A stretch of DNA of 64,000 nucleotides from NCBI GenBank assembly GCA_009777535.1, contig WRLP01000005.1, positions 62,001-126,000 of the forward strand, given 5' to 3'. Under the pieces are notes generated by a model. The model did no database searches, was not told the DNA's origin, and saw only the letters and a list, made by a program, of their open reading frames with translations. Position numbers and translations under genes: made by a program. Shown piece by piece: positions 32,536 through 41,000 of this stretch (positions are counted from its first letter, which is position 1; every line of letters begins with the position of its first letter). This DNA is from Treponema sp. GTDB taxonomy: Bacteria; Spirochaetota; Spirochaetia; Treponematales; Breznakiellaceae.

Positions 32536-33453
32536 ATGAAAGTTATAGTTTCATTTTTGGTTTTTTTCTTTATGGTATTTTCAGTATATTCTAATGGTAA
32601 TAGAGAAATACCTTTAGTGAATGAACAGAATATAGCATTTGAAAAAATTACAAATATAGAAATTTCTTATAGATCAGATGAAATTATTTTATTAACTAGT
32701 AGAACTAATTCTGTTATTATTAAAGAATATATGAGCATAAATAATAGCAATTATTATTCAAATATAAATAATGATGGCAATAGATTATCAATAAGAAGAG
32801 GAAATAGACCAATTTTTTTAGGATTGTTTAATTCATTTTATGCTCGCATTGAAGTTTATATTCCAGAGCATCTTATTCAAGATGTCACTTTAACAACAAC
32901 AAGTGGGAGAATAATTGTTTCTGATAATTTTACTTTATCTCGATTAAACTTACAAACAACAAGTGGAAGCATCAGTAATAATTCAGTAACTGGAAATATT
33001 ATTGCTAAATCAACGAGCGGTAGTATTAATTTGGGTATTATAGTCGGCAATGTTTCCATTGAATCTACAAGTGGACGTATTACAATAGATCAACTGTCAG
33101 GATCATTGAAAGCTAAGTCTTCAAGTGGTTCAATTAATGCTGGAACGGTAAATGGAGATGTTTATGCAGAAACAACAAGTGGAAGAATTTATAGTTCTTT
33201 TATAGAAATTAATGGAAATATATCATTAACTTCTACTAGTGGCAAGATTGAACTTATTATACCACAAAATAGTGAATTTAATTTTACTGCAAGAAGAACA
33301 AGCGGAAATTTATCTACCCCATTTTCTGAAAGATTGTTTTCCCCTGTTTCTGACAGAAGGTTAGCACAAGGAATTATTGGAGAAAACAATCCAAATAATA
33401 ATATAAACATAAGAACAACTTCTGGTTCAATATCAGTACAATGGAAAATTTAA
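32536..33453 (+). CDS. Exported beta-helix DUF4097-type protein, cassette 8
   Basis: Protein of 305 residues with a signal peptide (VSFLVFFFMVFSVYS). The body is built of at least nine repeats around (T/S)(T/S)SG(R/S/K)I spaced about 18-20 residues, typical of the DUF4097 putative adhesin beta-helix. In other bacteria such domains occur in envelope-stress and surface proteins; the role here is unknown. AT-rich, with its own promoter and ribosome-binding site, and ending 30 bp before repeat R7. Confidence 0.8.
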   Translation: MKVIVSFLVFFFMVFSVYSNGNREIPLVNEQNIAFEKITNIEISYRSDEIILLTSRTNSVIIKEYMSINNSNYYSNINNDGNRLSIRRGNRPIFLGLFNSFYARIEVYIPEHLIQDVTLTTTSGRIIVSDNFTLSRLNLQTTSGSISNNSVTGNIIAKSTSGSINLGIIVGNVSIESTSGRITIDQLSGSLKAKSSSGSINAGTVNGDVYAETTSGRIYSSFIEINGNISLTSTSGKIELIIPQNSEFNFTARRTSGNLSTPFSERLFSPVSDRRLAQGIIGENNPNNNINIRTTSGSISVQWKI

Positions 33454-33482
33454 ATAAAAAATAGTGGTAAAAGAAAAACGTC

Positions 33483-33565
33483 GCCTAACAAGCGATTAAC
33501 GCTACACCGCCTGTTCAGCCTTCAACCTGACAGGGTTGGAGGGGTTTAATCCAGATCGTTAAATG
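33483..33565 (+). repeat. attC-like cassette repeat R7, internally deleted
   Basis: Left core GCCTAAC (33483-33489), L'' ATTAACGCT, constant segment with CAACCTGACAGGGTTG (33523-33538), then directly the right core CGTTAAATGAC (33558). The variable stem and L' are missing, leaving 83 bp. The bases after the core (ACATAAGATCCAAAA) resemble those after the 26458 junction. This is the last repeat of the array. Confidence 0.65.
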
Positions 33566-33598
33566 ACATAAGATCCAAAATTGTGGAAAAGTAAATTA

Positions 33599-34159
33599 TT
33601 AAGCATTACCTATTGTAATTAATTCTGGTAAGGTATCAACTAGTATTCTAATAATTTCATCCGGTGTTTTATTGGCACCTTCTGAAAGCCATTTATTTAA
33701 AACATTCCAAAATCCACCGGTATGATAAGCTAACATATATTTTGTTTCAGTTAATTCAATTGTTGGATCAATTTTTTTGTGCTTAATGAAATATATTTCA
33801 AAAAGAGTTTCAAATTCCCTCAACAGCAAAAGGAGCAAGTTGTTCTTATATAAACATAACAAGAATTCTTTTTCCTTTTCGCAAATGGTATAAAACGAGA
33901 TTAAAACGGCTTTTGTTTTAAAATTTTTGTGTGATATAATTAACTTTTCATAATCCTTTGCTAATTTATTAATTTTAAATTGTATAATATCTTCTTTAGA
34001 AGAAAAATGACGGTAGAATGTTCTTCTGTCGATTCCGGCTTTTTGTGCAATATCAGATATGGTAATACTCCTGAATTTTTTTCTTTTCATAAGGAGAAGC
34101 AGCGAGTCTGCCATCCATTCTTTAGAGTTGTCAGCTTTCTCTGTTTGACTTTTTGACAT
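33599..34159 (-). CDS. TetR-family regulator
   Basis: Protein of 186 residues. The N-terminal helix-turn-helix reads ITISDIAQKAGIDRRTFYRHFSSKEDII, and an all-helical ligand domain follows (AcrR/DhaS-like C-terminal). It is divergent from the hydrolase at 34296. The spacer contains inverted TCTGAGACA/TGTCTCTCAGA half sites over the hydrolase promoter, so it probably represses that gene. Confidence 0.88.
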   Translation of the reverse strand: MSKSQTEKADNSKEWMADSLLLLMKRKKFRSITISDIAQKAGIDRRTFYRHFSSKEDIIQFKINKLAKDYEKLIISHKNFKTKAVLISFYTICEKEKEFLLCLYKNNLLLLLLREFETLFEIYFIKHKKIDPTIELTETKYMLAYHTGGFWNVLNKWLSEGANKTPDEIIRILVDTLPELITIGNA

Positions 34160-34190
34160 TATTCTTTCCTTCTGTCACAAATCGATGCGA

Positions 34191-34245
34191 TCTGAGACAT
34201 TTATGAAAATTTATTTGACCAAAGTACTGTCTCTCAGAATATAAT
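34191..34245 (+). promoter_or_regulatory. Probable TetR operator and hydrolase promoter
   Basis: TCTGAGACA (34191-34199) and TGTCTCTCAGA (34228-34238) are inverted half sites with a two-base slip. The second lies in the spacer of a promoter with TTGACC (34215-34220) and AATATA or TATAAT (34238-34245). Confidence 0.45.
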
Positions 34246-34295
34246 CAAGAGGGATTTATTACAATACATTAAAAAAATAAAAGGAGAATACTCCC

Positions 34296-35258
34296 ATGAT
34301 TGACAAAAAGCAAAAGATCAAACTAAACAGCGTAGAGCAGAAAATCCACATTCGCGGCACAGCGGACAAGCCTGTGATTCTGTTCGTGCATGGCGGCCCG
34401 GGTTTGTGCAATCGCCACGAAATAATGGTACAGGACGATTTGGCGAAAAACTTCATCCTTGTAGCTTGGGATCAGCGCGGCACGGGAGGGTCGTATATTG
34501 CAGATCAATCGCACTTAACTAACGACAAATTAGTCGAAGACACGCACGAATTGATACTGTGGCTGATCAAAGAATTCAAGCAGAAAAAGATCATCGTTGC
34601 CGGCATATCGTGGGGTTCGGTATTGACTAGCCTCTTGGCTGATCGCCATCCTGACACAATCGCCGCCGTCATCAATTACGGCCAAGCCGTGTCGAGCCAT
34701 GGCGAAAAGTTGTCGTATGATTTCGCACTGAAAGCCGCTCGCGATGCAAACAATCAGAAATCAATCCGGGTTTTAGAAGAAATTGGTGCACCGATCGACG
34801 GCAAAATGTACCGCGGCGGGTTGGAAGATCTAATGAAACAGCGACGAATCCTGTGCAAGTACGGCGGCTGGTCACCCAATCCAAAACGCCAGAGTTACTA
34901 TTCTGCGATTTTACGCCCGATATTAAAAGGTTTATTGTCTGGCGAATATTCCATCGGCGACGTAATCGGCATCGCCAAAGGTTCGTCCGAATCTGTTAAA
35001 AAGCTGATTTTAGAAGAATACCCGGATTTTGACTTAGCTAAAACCAATACCAGATTTAACGTACCATATTTTATTTTTCAAGGCCGCGAAGATTGGGTTT
35101 GCCCATCTGGGCCAGTAGAAGAATATTTCAATCTCGTTCGCGCGCCAAAGAAAGAATTGGTATGGTTCGACAAATCCGGTCACGATCCGATGGCGGATGA
35201 GCCGGCGAAATTTGCCGATGGAACACTGCGTGTGTCACGAAAAATTTCTTTCTCATAA
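34296..35258 (+). CDS. Alpha/beta hydrolase, proline iminopeptidase type
   Basis: Protein of 320 residues. Oxyanion-hole motif FVHGGPGLCN, WDQRGTGGSY, nucleophile elbow GISWGSVL with the catalytic serine, acid-region GREDWVCP and histidine in FDKSGHDPMADEP. The HGGPG and WDQRG motifs place it with proline iminopeptidase/peptidase S33 enzymes, which release N-terminal residues or hydrolyse small amides and esters. An AAGGAG site is present at about 34280. Regulated in all likelihood by the divergent TetR protein. Confidence 0.88.
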   Translation: MIDKKQKIKLNSVEQKIHIRGTADKPVILFVHGGPGLCNRHEIMVQDDLAKNFILVAWDQRGTGGSYIADQSHLTNDKLVEDTHELILWLIKEFKQKKIIVAGISWGSVLTSLLADRHPDTIAAVINYGQAVSSHGEKLSYDFALKAARDANNQKSIRVLEEIGAPIDGKMYRGGLEDLMKQRRILCKYGGWSPNPKRQSYYSAILRPILKGLLSGEYSIGDVIGIAKGSSESVKKLILEEYPDFDLAKTNTRFNVPYFIFQGREDWVCPSGPVEEYFNLVRAPKKELVWFDKSGHDPMADEPAKFADGTLRVSRKISFS

Positions 35259-35334
35259 TTATTCACGGCGATCTTACTAAAATAGCGGCTGTTATGACCG
35301 CTCGTACAACAACTTCTGATTAGAGGTCTTAAGA

Positions 35335-36036
35335 ATGAAAGTTACAATAATTAACGGTAGTCCAAGAAAAAATGGATCGACTTTTAAAATATTAAAATTT
35401 TTTAAGGAATCACTGGAAATTGCTTTTTCTGGCATAAATATAGAATTTTTCAATTTAATTGATTTTAATATAAAATATTGTATAGGTTGTCAAAATTGTT
35501 ATAGAACTGGCAAGTGTGTTTTTTTGGAGGATGGTATCGAAGAGATACATGATATTATAAAAAATAGTAATGCAATTATTTTTGGAAGTCCTACATATGC
35601 AAGTAATGTATCCGGATTGTATAAATCGTTTCATGACAGGATACATATTACAATGGAGCATTTATTGTATAAAAAGCCCTGTATTAATATTACTACGTAT
35701 GAAAATGCAATGGGAAACAAAACATTGGGAATAATGAAGGAAATGGTAATGAATGCAGGTGGGTATAATGTAGGATCAATAGCAATTAAAAATACCTTCA
35801 ATAAAGATCCATTAAGTGATAAAAATAAAATCAAAATAAAAAAATTGGCACTTAAATTGATTCATAGAATACAGATAAATAAACATCCTATGATTTCAAA
35901 AATTTATTCAAAAATCGCAATAAATATATTTTTGAAGCCATTTGTATATAAAAATAAAGAAAACAATCAAGGAATAATTAATAGTTGGAAAGAATTAAAA
36001 ATAATTGAAAATACCCCGGCACCAGATAAAAGATAA
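35335..36036 (+). CDS. NADPH-dependent FMN reductase / flavodoxin-like protein
   Basis: Protein of 233 residues. The FMN phosphate loop is INGSPRKNGSTFKILKFF. A cysteine pair lies in CIGCQNCYRTGKCVF, as in iron-sulfur flavoproteins, and the FMN ring loop reads IFGSPTYASNVSG. The three-cysteine pattern C-x2-C-x5-C is common in this NADPH-quinone/iron-sulfur flavoprotein class, which reduces small molecules or quinones. AT-rich like the cassette genes but not bordered by repeats. Confidence 0.87.
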   Translation: MKVTIINGSPRKNGSTFKILKFFKESLEIAFSGINIEFFNLIDFNIKYCIGCQNCYRTGKCVFLEDGIEEIHDIIKNSNAIIFGSPTYASNVSGLYKSFHDRIHITMEHLLYKKPCINITTYENAMGNKTLGIMKEMVMNAGGYNVGSIAIKNTFNKDPLSDKNKIKIKKLALKLIHRIQINKHPMISKIYSKIAINIFLKPFVYKNKENNQGIINSWKELKIIENTPAPDKR

Positions 36037-36083
36037 AGGTTAAGGAGGGGACTGAAAAGCCTGCAGGGTTGTTAATTTTCTTC

Positions 36084-36111
36084 TTGACAAGTCCCTTGCC
36101 TGGCATATAGA
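36084..36111 (+). promoter_or_regulatory. Promoter of the Cys-rich miniprotein gene
   Basis: TTGACA (36084-36089) and TATAGA (36106-36111) are spaced 16 bases apart, 42 bases upstream of the ATG. Confidence 0.6.
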
Positions 36112-36153
36112 ATTTCCACAATATTACTGCTGATAAATGTTTTGGAGGTAAAT

Positions 36154-36405
36154 ATGGCTTATACATGCGGAGATTGTAAATTATTTGAAGGTGCCGGCAA
36201 GGTGTGCGGTGCCGGTGTATCCAATCGTAACCCTACTACAACTTCCTGTCTCAACGGTTTTAAGGGGCCAACACGCCTTTTTACCGGCAACAGATGCGGC
36301 TGCTGTGTCCTTTTTGAGGGTCCTGAAAAAAAATGCGGCGGAGAGTTGTCCGGCCGCCGCTCCGGTACTGCTGCCTGCGGCAGTTACACGCCAATTGCGG
36401 GTTAA
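36154..36405 (+). CDS. Small Cys-rich protein with a duplicated four-cysteine motif
   Basis: Protein of 83 residues starting at the ATG at 36154, five bases after GGAGG (36144-36148); an upstream TTG frame start is unlikely. It consists of two repeats: CGDCKLFEGAGKVC with a fourth cysteine in TTTSC, and CGCCVLFEGPEKKC with one in GTAAC. The spacing C-x2-C-x9-C-x13-C is the same in both. Two metal or Fe-S sites, or two disulfide-linked knobs, are likely. I do not know the family function. It has its own promoter. Confidence 0.75.
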   Translation: MAYTCGDCKLFEGAGKVCGAGVSNRNPTTTSCLNGFKGPTRLFTGNRCGCCVLFEGPEKKCGGELSGRRSGTAACGSYTPIAG

Positions 36406-36504
36406 ATACAGCATAGCTTCCCTTGATCGTCTTCTTTGGCTCTCGTTCATAATATTTTCTCCCTGCCACTAATGCAAAACAGCGCCTGCGCGCCATATAT
36501 ATGC

Positions 36505-38073
36505 ATGAAAGAAGATCAAATTATTTCGCTGGGCAGGGAAGTCTTTCCGGCAGATGATCCCCTGGGCAATGCGGTAAAGAGCCTGTTCGGGCTGTCGTAC
36601 CTGTTCCCCTACCAGCGCCTTGTTATTGCCAATATTCTTGAAGCGGCGGCAGCTTCAGGAATTCGGCTGCGCTGGCCGGAACCTGAAACCGCCGCAGCGG
36701 ATGAAACAATCCCGGAAGGAGATGAAGACACCGATCGCTTTTCTTCGGGGAAACAGATTGTGATTCTTCCCACAGGCGCCGGAAAATCACTTTGCTTTCA
36801 GCTTCCGGCAATGCTGATGGAAGGGCCGACCCTGGTTATCTACCCAATTCTTTCGCTGATGGCCGACCAGCAGCGCCGCCTTAGCGAAAATGGTTTTTCC
36901 CCGGTAATTCTAAGGGGAGGGCAAAGCAGGGAGGAGCGTGATGCGATTTGGGAAAAACTCGCAAGCGGTAAAAGCAAATTCATAATCGCAAATCCCGAGG
37001 TTCTGCTGACGGCCCAGGTAAAGGCAGCCCTGGAAAAAATTAAGGTGGTTCACATTGTTATAGACGAGGCACATTGCGTAAGTGAGTGGGGGGAGAGCTT
37101 TAGGCCCAGTTACCTGGAAATAAATTCCATAATAAAAAATGTTAATCCGCCGCTTGTTACCGCTTTTACCGCAACTGCCAGCGCACCTGTGCTGGAAAAA
37201 ATTAAAAAATACATTTTCGGCGATATGGAAGCGATGCAGATTGTGGGAAGCCCAGACAGGGCCAACATCAGTTACTGGGCAAGGCCCTGCATTGACCGCG
37301 ATTTGGCTGTGCGGGATTACCTCTTAAAAAACAACCGGCCTGCGATTGTATTCTGTTCGTCGCGGAAAGGAACCGAAAAAATTGCACGGTATCTTAGAAA
37401 TGAGTTAGGCGACATGGGTATGGATTGGCACGGAGAAATACGGTTCTACCACGCCGGTTTAAGCAGGGAAGAAAAGGCCGGTGTGGAAAAATGGTTTTTG
37501 AATAATAGCGAAGCTGTGTTATGTGCAACATGCGCTTTTGGAATGGGCGTCGATAAATCGGACATCCGCACCGTGATACACAGGGACTGTCCCCCTTCAG
37601 TGGAGGCATATCTGCAGGAAGCAGGCAGGGCGGGGCGTGACGGGGCTCAGTCAAAGGCAATACTGCTGTGGGGGCCGGAAGACGAGGGCGCTCTTTGCCG
37701 CGCCAAAACCAAAGAAGAACGCAGCCGCATTGCGGCGCTGCTGAATTATGCCAGGGAAACAGGGCGCTGCAGGAGACATGAGCTTTTGGCCATGCTTAAC
37801 TACGACAGTGGAGGCCTTGTTCCCGAGAGGCAGTGCTGTGATGTCTGCGAAAAGGAATCGATGGCGGAGTTTAGGGAAGAAGCGAGCCTGAAAGATTTTT
37901 TCCATAAAAATAAACGCCGTTATACGGCAGGGGAGGCTTCTTTGGTTTTGGCAGAGAGCGAAACAGTCAGAATATCCGAGGCACAGGCGCGCCAAGTGAT
38001 ATTTGGCCTTGTAAAAGAGGGCAGACTGAAAAAATTAAAATATTTCCCCTGGAAAAATAAAATCACTGTATAA
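36505..38073 (+). CDS. recQ: RecQ-family ATP-dependent DNA helicase
   Basis: Protein of about 522 residues from the ATG at 36505; the frame is open from 36436. Motifs: Walker A LPTGAGKSLCFQLPA, DEAH-type IDEAHCVSEWGESFRPSYL, TAFTATAS, the RecQ motif FGMGVDKSDIRTVIH, QEAGRAGRDG, and the zinc-binding end CRRHELLAML...QCCDVC. It unwinds DNA 3' to 5' in recombination and fork repair. An acidic insertion of about 35 residues separates the Q motif from Walker A. No HRDC domain. Convergent with the lhr gene. Confidence 0.92.
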   Translation: MKEDQIISLGREVFPADDPLGNAVKSLFGLSYLFPYQRLVIANILEAAAASGIRLRWPEPETAAADETIPEGDEDTDRFSSGKQIVILPTGAGKSLCFQLPAMLMEGPTLVIYPILSLMADQQRRLSENGFSPVILRGGQSREERDAIWEKLASGKSKFIIANPEVLLTAQVKAALEKIKVVHIVIDEAHCVSEWGESFRPSYLEINSIIKNVNPPLVTAFTATASAPVLEKIKKYIFGDMEAMQIVGSPDRANISYWARPCIDRDLAVRDYLLKNNRPAIVFCSSRKGTEKIARYLRNELGDMGMDWHGEIRFYHAGLSREEKAGVEKWFLNNSEAVLCATCAFGMGVDKSDIRTVIHRDCPPSVEAYLQEAGRAGRDGAQSKAILLWGPEDEGALCRAKTKEERSRIAALLNYARETGRCRRHELLAMLNYDSGGLVPERQCCDVCEKESMAEFREEASLKDFFHKNKRRYTAGEASLVLAESETVRISEAQARQVIFGLVKEGRLKKLKYFPWKNKITV

Positions 38074-38084
38074 GGCTGTTCACG

Positions 38085-41000
38085 CTACCAAAAACACAGA
38101 CGCCCGCGGTCGGTGGTAAAACCTGCTTCTCTAAAACCCGGCGCGTACACACTGTTAGCTGCAACTTGGCCGTTTATCTTTTCTATTATCACATTTTTTT
38201 CGCTTAGAACCTTTCTTGTACGTGGTATTTTGAACATATTAATCAACTGCGGTAAGTTCGGATCTGTATGATCGGGAAAAAGCTGAATGTCTCTGGCGTT
38301 TTTATTACTGATGGCGATAAGATCGGCGCCCCTGAAATAGAGCCTGTTGGCTGCATTCCTGGCGCATGGCTGGTATCCAAGGCCTTCGATTGAAAGGCCG
38401 CATGGGCTTGCCGGATCGATAGCATTCATCCAGTAAATTTCCCGCATTGCCTCGGCCTCTTCCAGTTCGCGTGCAATGGCGGGGGAAGCGAACTGCAGGG
38501 AGTTAATTCCATCGAAAAAACGGCCTGCGACCAGTTCGCCGGCAAGCTCCATGCGGCGGATTGTCGGCAGCAGTTTTGACCAGCCGAAAACAGGCGCCTC
38601 GTGTTCCAGCAGCGGGCGGCAGAGGATACCCCAGCGATCGAGAAGCAGGCGCACCCGCTCCCGGTTAAGGCTTTCTTCTTCCAGGGGTGTGCCGGGACTT
38701 TCTGCACCGTCCATCAACAGCGAAAACCAGTTTCCGGTAACGGGTGCGCCGGAGCGCCAGCGATCACGCAGGGCCCTTGGAACGCGGGGGCGGCGGCCAA
38801 AGGGGACGCTTTCTGTATCTAACTGAAAATTAATTTCTTTTGGAACAAAACCGAATTCAATTCCCCTTCTTACAGGTTCAAGGGTATCCGCCGACAATCC
38901 GCCGAGCCATACTTCGCGCCATAAATCTTCGGCGCAGGTGCGGGTGTCTGTATCATTTTCGCTGCGTGTTAGCTCATCTTTTATTTCCCAAAAATTCCTT
39001 AGTTTGTCAAAAAATCCCGATGTCAAAAGCCGCTCCATGCCGCCCGCATCTTTGCGTAAATCGCCGACAAGCGCTAAATCCAAATCTTCGGGCGAACAGA
39101 AGCCAATTTTCTCTTTTTCTGTTCCGTACCAAACAAGGCGGCCTTCGCGGATTTCCCGGTCGATGGCTTCTGGCTCGAGGGACTTGTTTCTGGCGCAGAG
39201 AATTTCTGCCTCCCAGAGTTTTGCCGGCGCTGTCCAGGCATACAGTTCTTTTCTGAAAGCCGCATTTGTGGCAGTGCGGGAAACTATTCCCTGGCGCAGG
39301 GCAAGAAAGGGGACAAGCATGGAAGCAGGCTGTTCCTTTATAACCGGCCTGGCTTTTTTCCGCGACAGGCGCAGCAGCATGTCGAGGTTTTCTCTGTCGC
39401 AGACAAGTCCGTCTTTTTGCCCTGTTTCATCGCCGAGGGCAACATCGCGAACCGCTTCGTCAATTTCAACTAACGCACTTACAGCGTCGTCAGCTGCGCT
39501 TTCCTTAACGCCAAATACTTCGCAAATTCTTTTGATCGATACAGGCCCCTCGTAACGCAGCCACGGCCCAAGCAGGCTCAGGGCTTCATTCTCCCATGTT
39601 TCTTCCCATTCTATGTGAACCACAGATGCAATCATCGCACCGCTGCGTTTAACAATTTTGATTTTACCGCTTGTATCCGGCTTTTCAGCTAATGCCCCTG
39701 TAAGAGCTTCCCATTCGTCGATGGGAATGGCGATTCGTTCTTTTACCCATTCTGTCAGCGCAATGTCGTTTTCGGGAGCCCAGCCTGTTTTTTCCCTGCG
39801 CAGTTTTTCGGTAAAATCATTTACGATACCGGCCTTTAGAACCGGCCTGAGCGCTGAACTGCCCAGAGCTTCCTCTATGACCCTGTCCGAAAGGGAAGCG
39901 CTAGAACCGGCGAGGTCTTTGCGCTCATCAGTTTCGTATATAAGCCCGTTTATTTCCTGGTTGACAATATCACCGGAAAAGGGGCTTGGGGTTTTGCTGT
40001 GAAAAAACAGGAGATTAACGGTTCCATTGTTAATCGAAGCCAGCAGTTCCCGAAAGCCGTCAATATCAAAAATATCGACAAGGCAGCTCCGCCAGGCTTC
40101 GGCAATTGCCGGAAAACCGTCTTCGGCGGCGACTGCGTCGAAGAGCCGCCTCGATCGCTGTCTCATTATCCACAGCGGCGTGCGTTTGCCGAAACCTGCT
40201 TTTGGCAGCAGAAGGCTGCGTTCGGCGGCTTCACGGAAATTTGCGCCGAAGACGCCTGATGTTTCAAGGCGGTCTCTGAACAACCGCTCTCCACGGCACA
40301 ACCCGCCGCTGCCGGCAGTCTCCAGGGCGGCGAGGGCGCGGCGGAATAAATCCTGTAACTTGAATGTATTTTCATTTTCGACGCCAAGGCGCGGCAGAAA
40401 AAAGAGAATGCTGTCATCATTGGAAAAAGTTTCGACGCGCACTTTAAGTGTTTCTTCCAGTTCCTGGCACAGGGCCAGGGAAAGCGGATAATTTACCGCG
40501 CCGCCGCGGAAACTGTGAATTAATACCGAACAGAAGTCCCTGCTGAATTCCCTGTTTAATTCAGTGCCTTCCGTTATTTCAACAACTATTGTTTTATTGT
40601 CGGTAAGGGGGATGCCGCCCTGGGCTCCTTTTTGGGAATCGAGAAAGGCCTTCAGCGATTTTTGTGCCGTTCCTTCGAGGCAGTCAACCGATGCCGTCCT
40701 GTTGTAAGATGCGAGAATTGCCAAAACTCGTTCTGTAAGGTTGCCGCTGCGAAAAACGGCATCCGCCTTCCAGAACGGGATAAAATCTACCCTCGTTTCC
40801 AGGGGAACGGCCTCCACGGATTCCGGCCCTATGTTTGTTATGCGCCACCCGCGTGAGCCGAAATCAAAACAGTCCCCCAGGCGGCGTTCATAAACAAATT
40901 CTTCGTCAAGCTCTCCGATTTTCGTGCCGTCGGCAAGTCTTAGGGAATACATTCCGCGGTTTGCAATCACGCCGCCGGACGAATAAAGCAGGGTAAGGGT

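Noticed and set aside
23591-33565. The regularly spaced repeats as a CRISPR array
   Set aside because: The repeats are about 190 bp and separated by 0.6-3 kb with whole genes; no short direct repeats or cas genes are present.
22807-33600. An integrase or transposase gene driving the array
   Set aside because: I read all sizeable frames between the chemoreceptor and the TetR gene and found no tyrosine recombinase, serine recombinase or DDE transposase motif.
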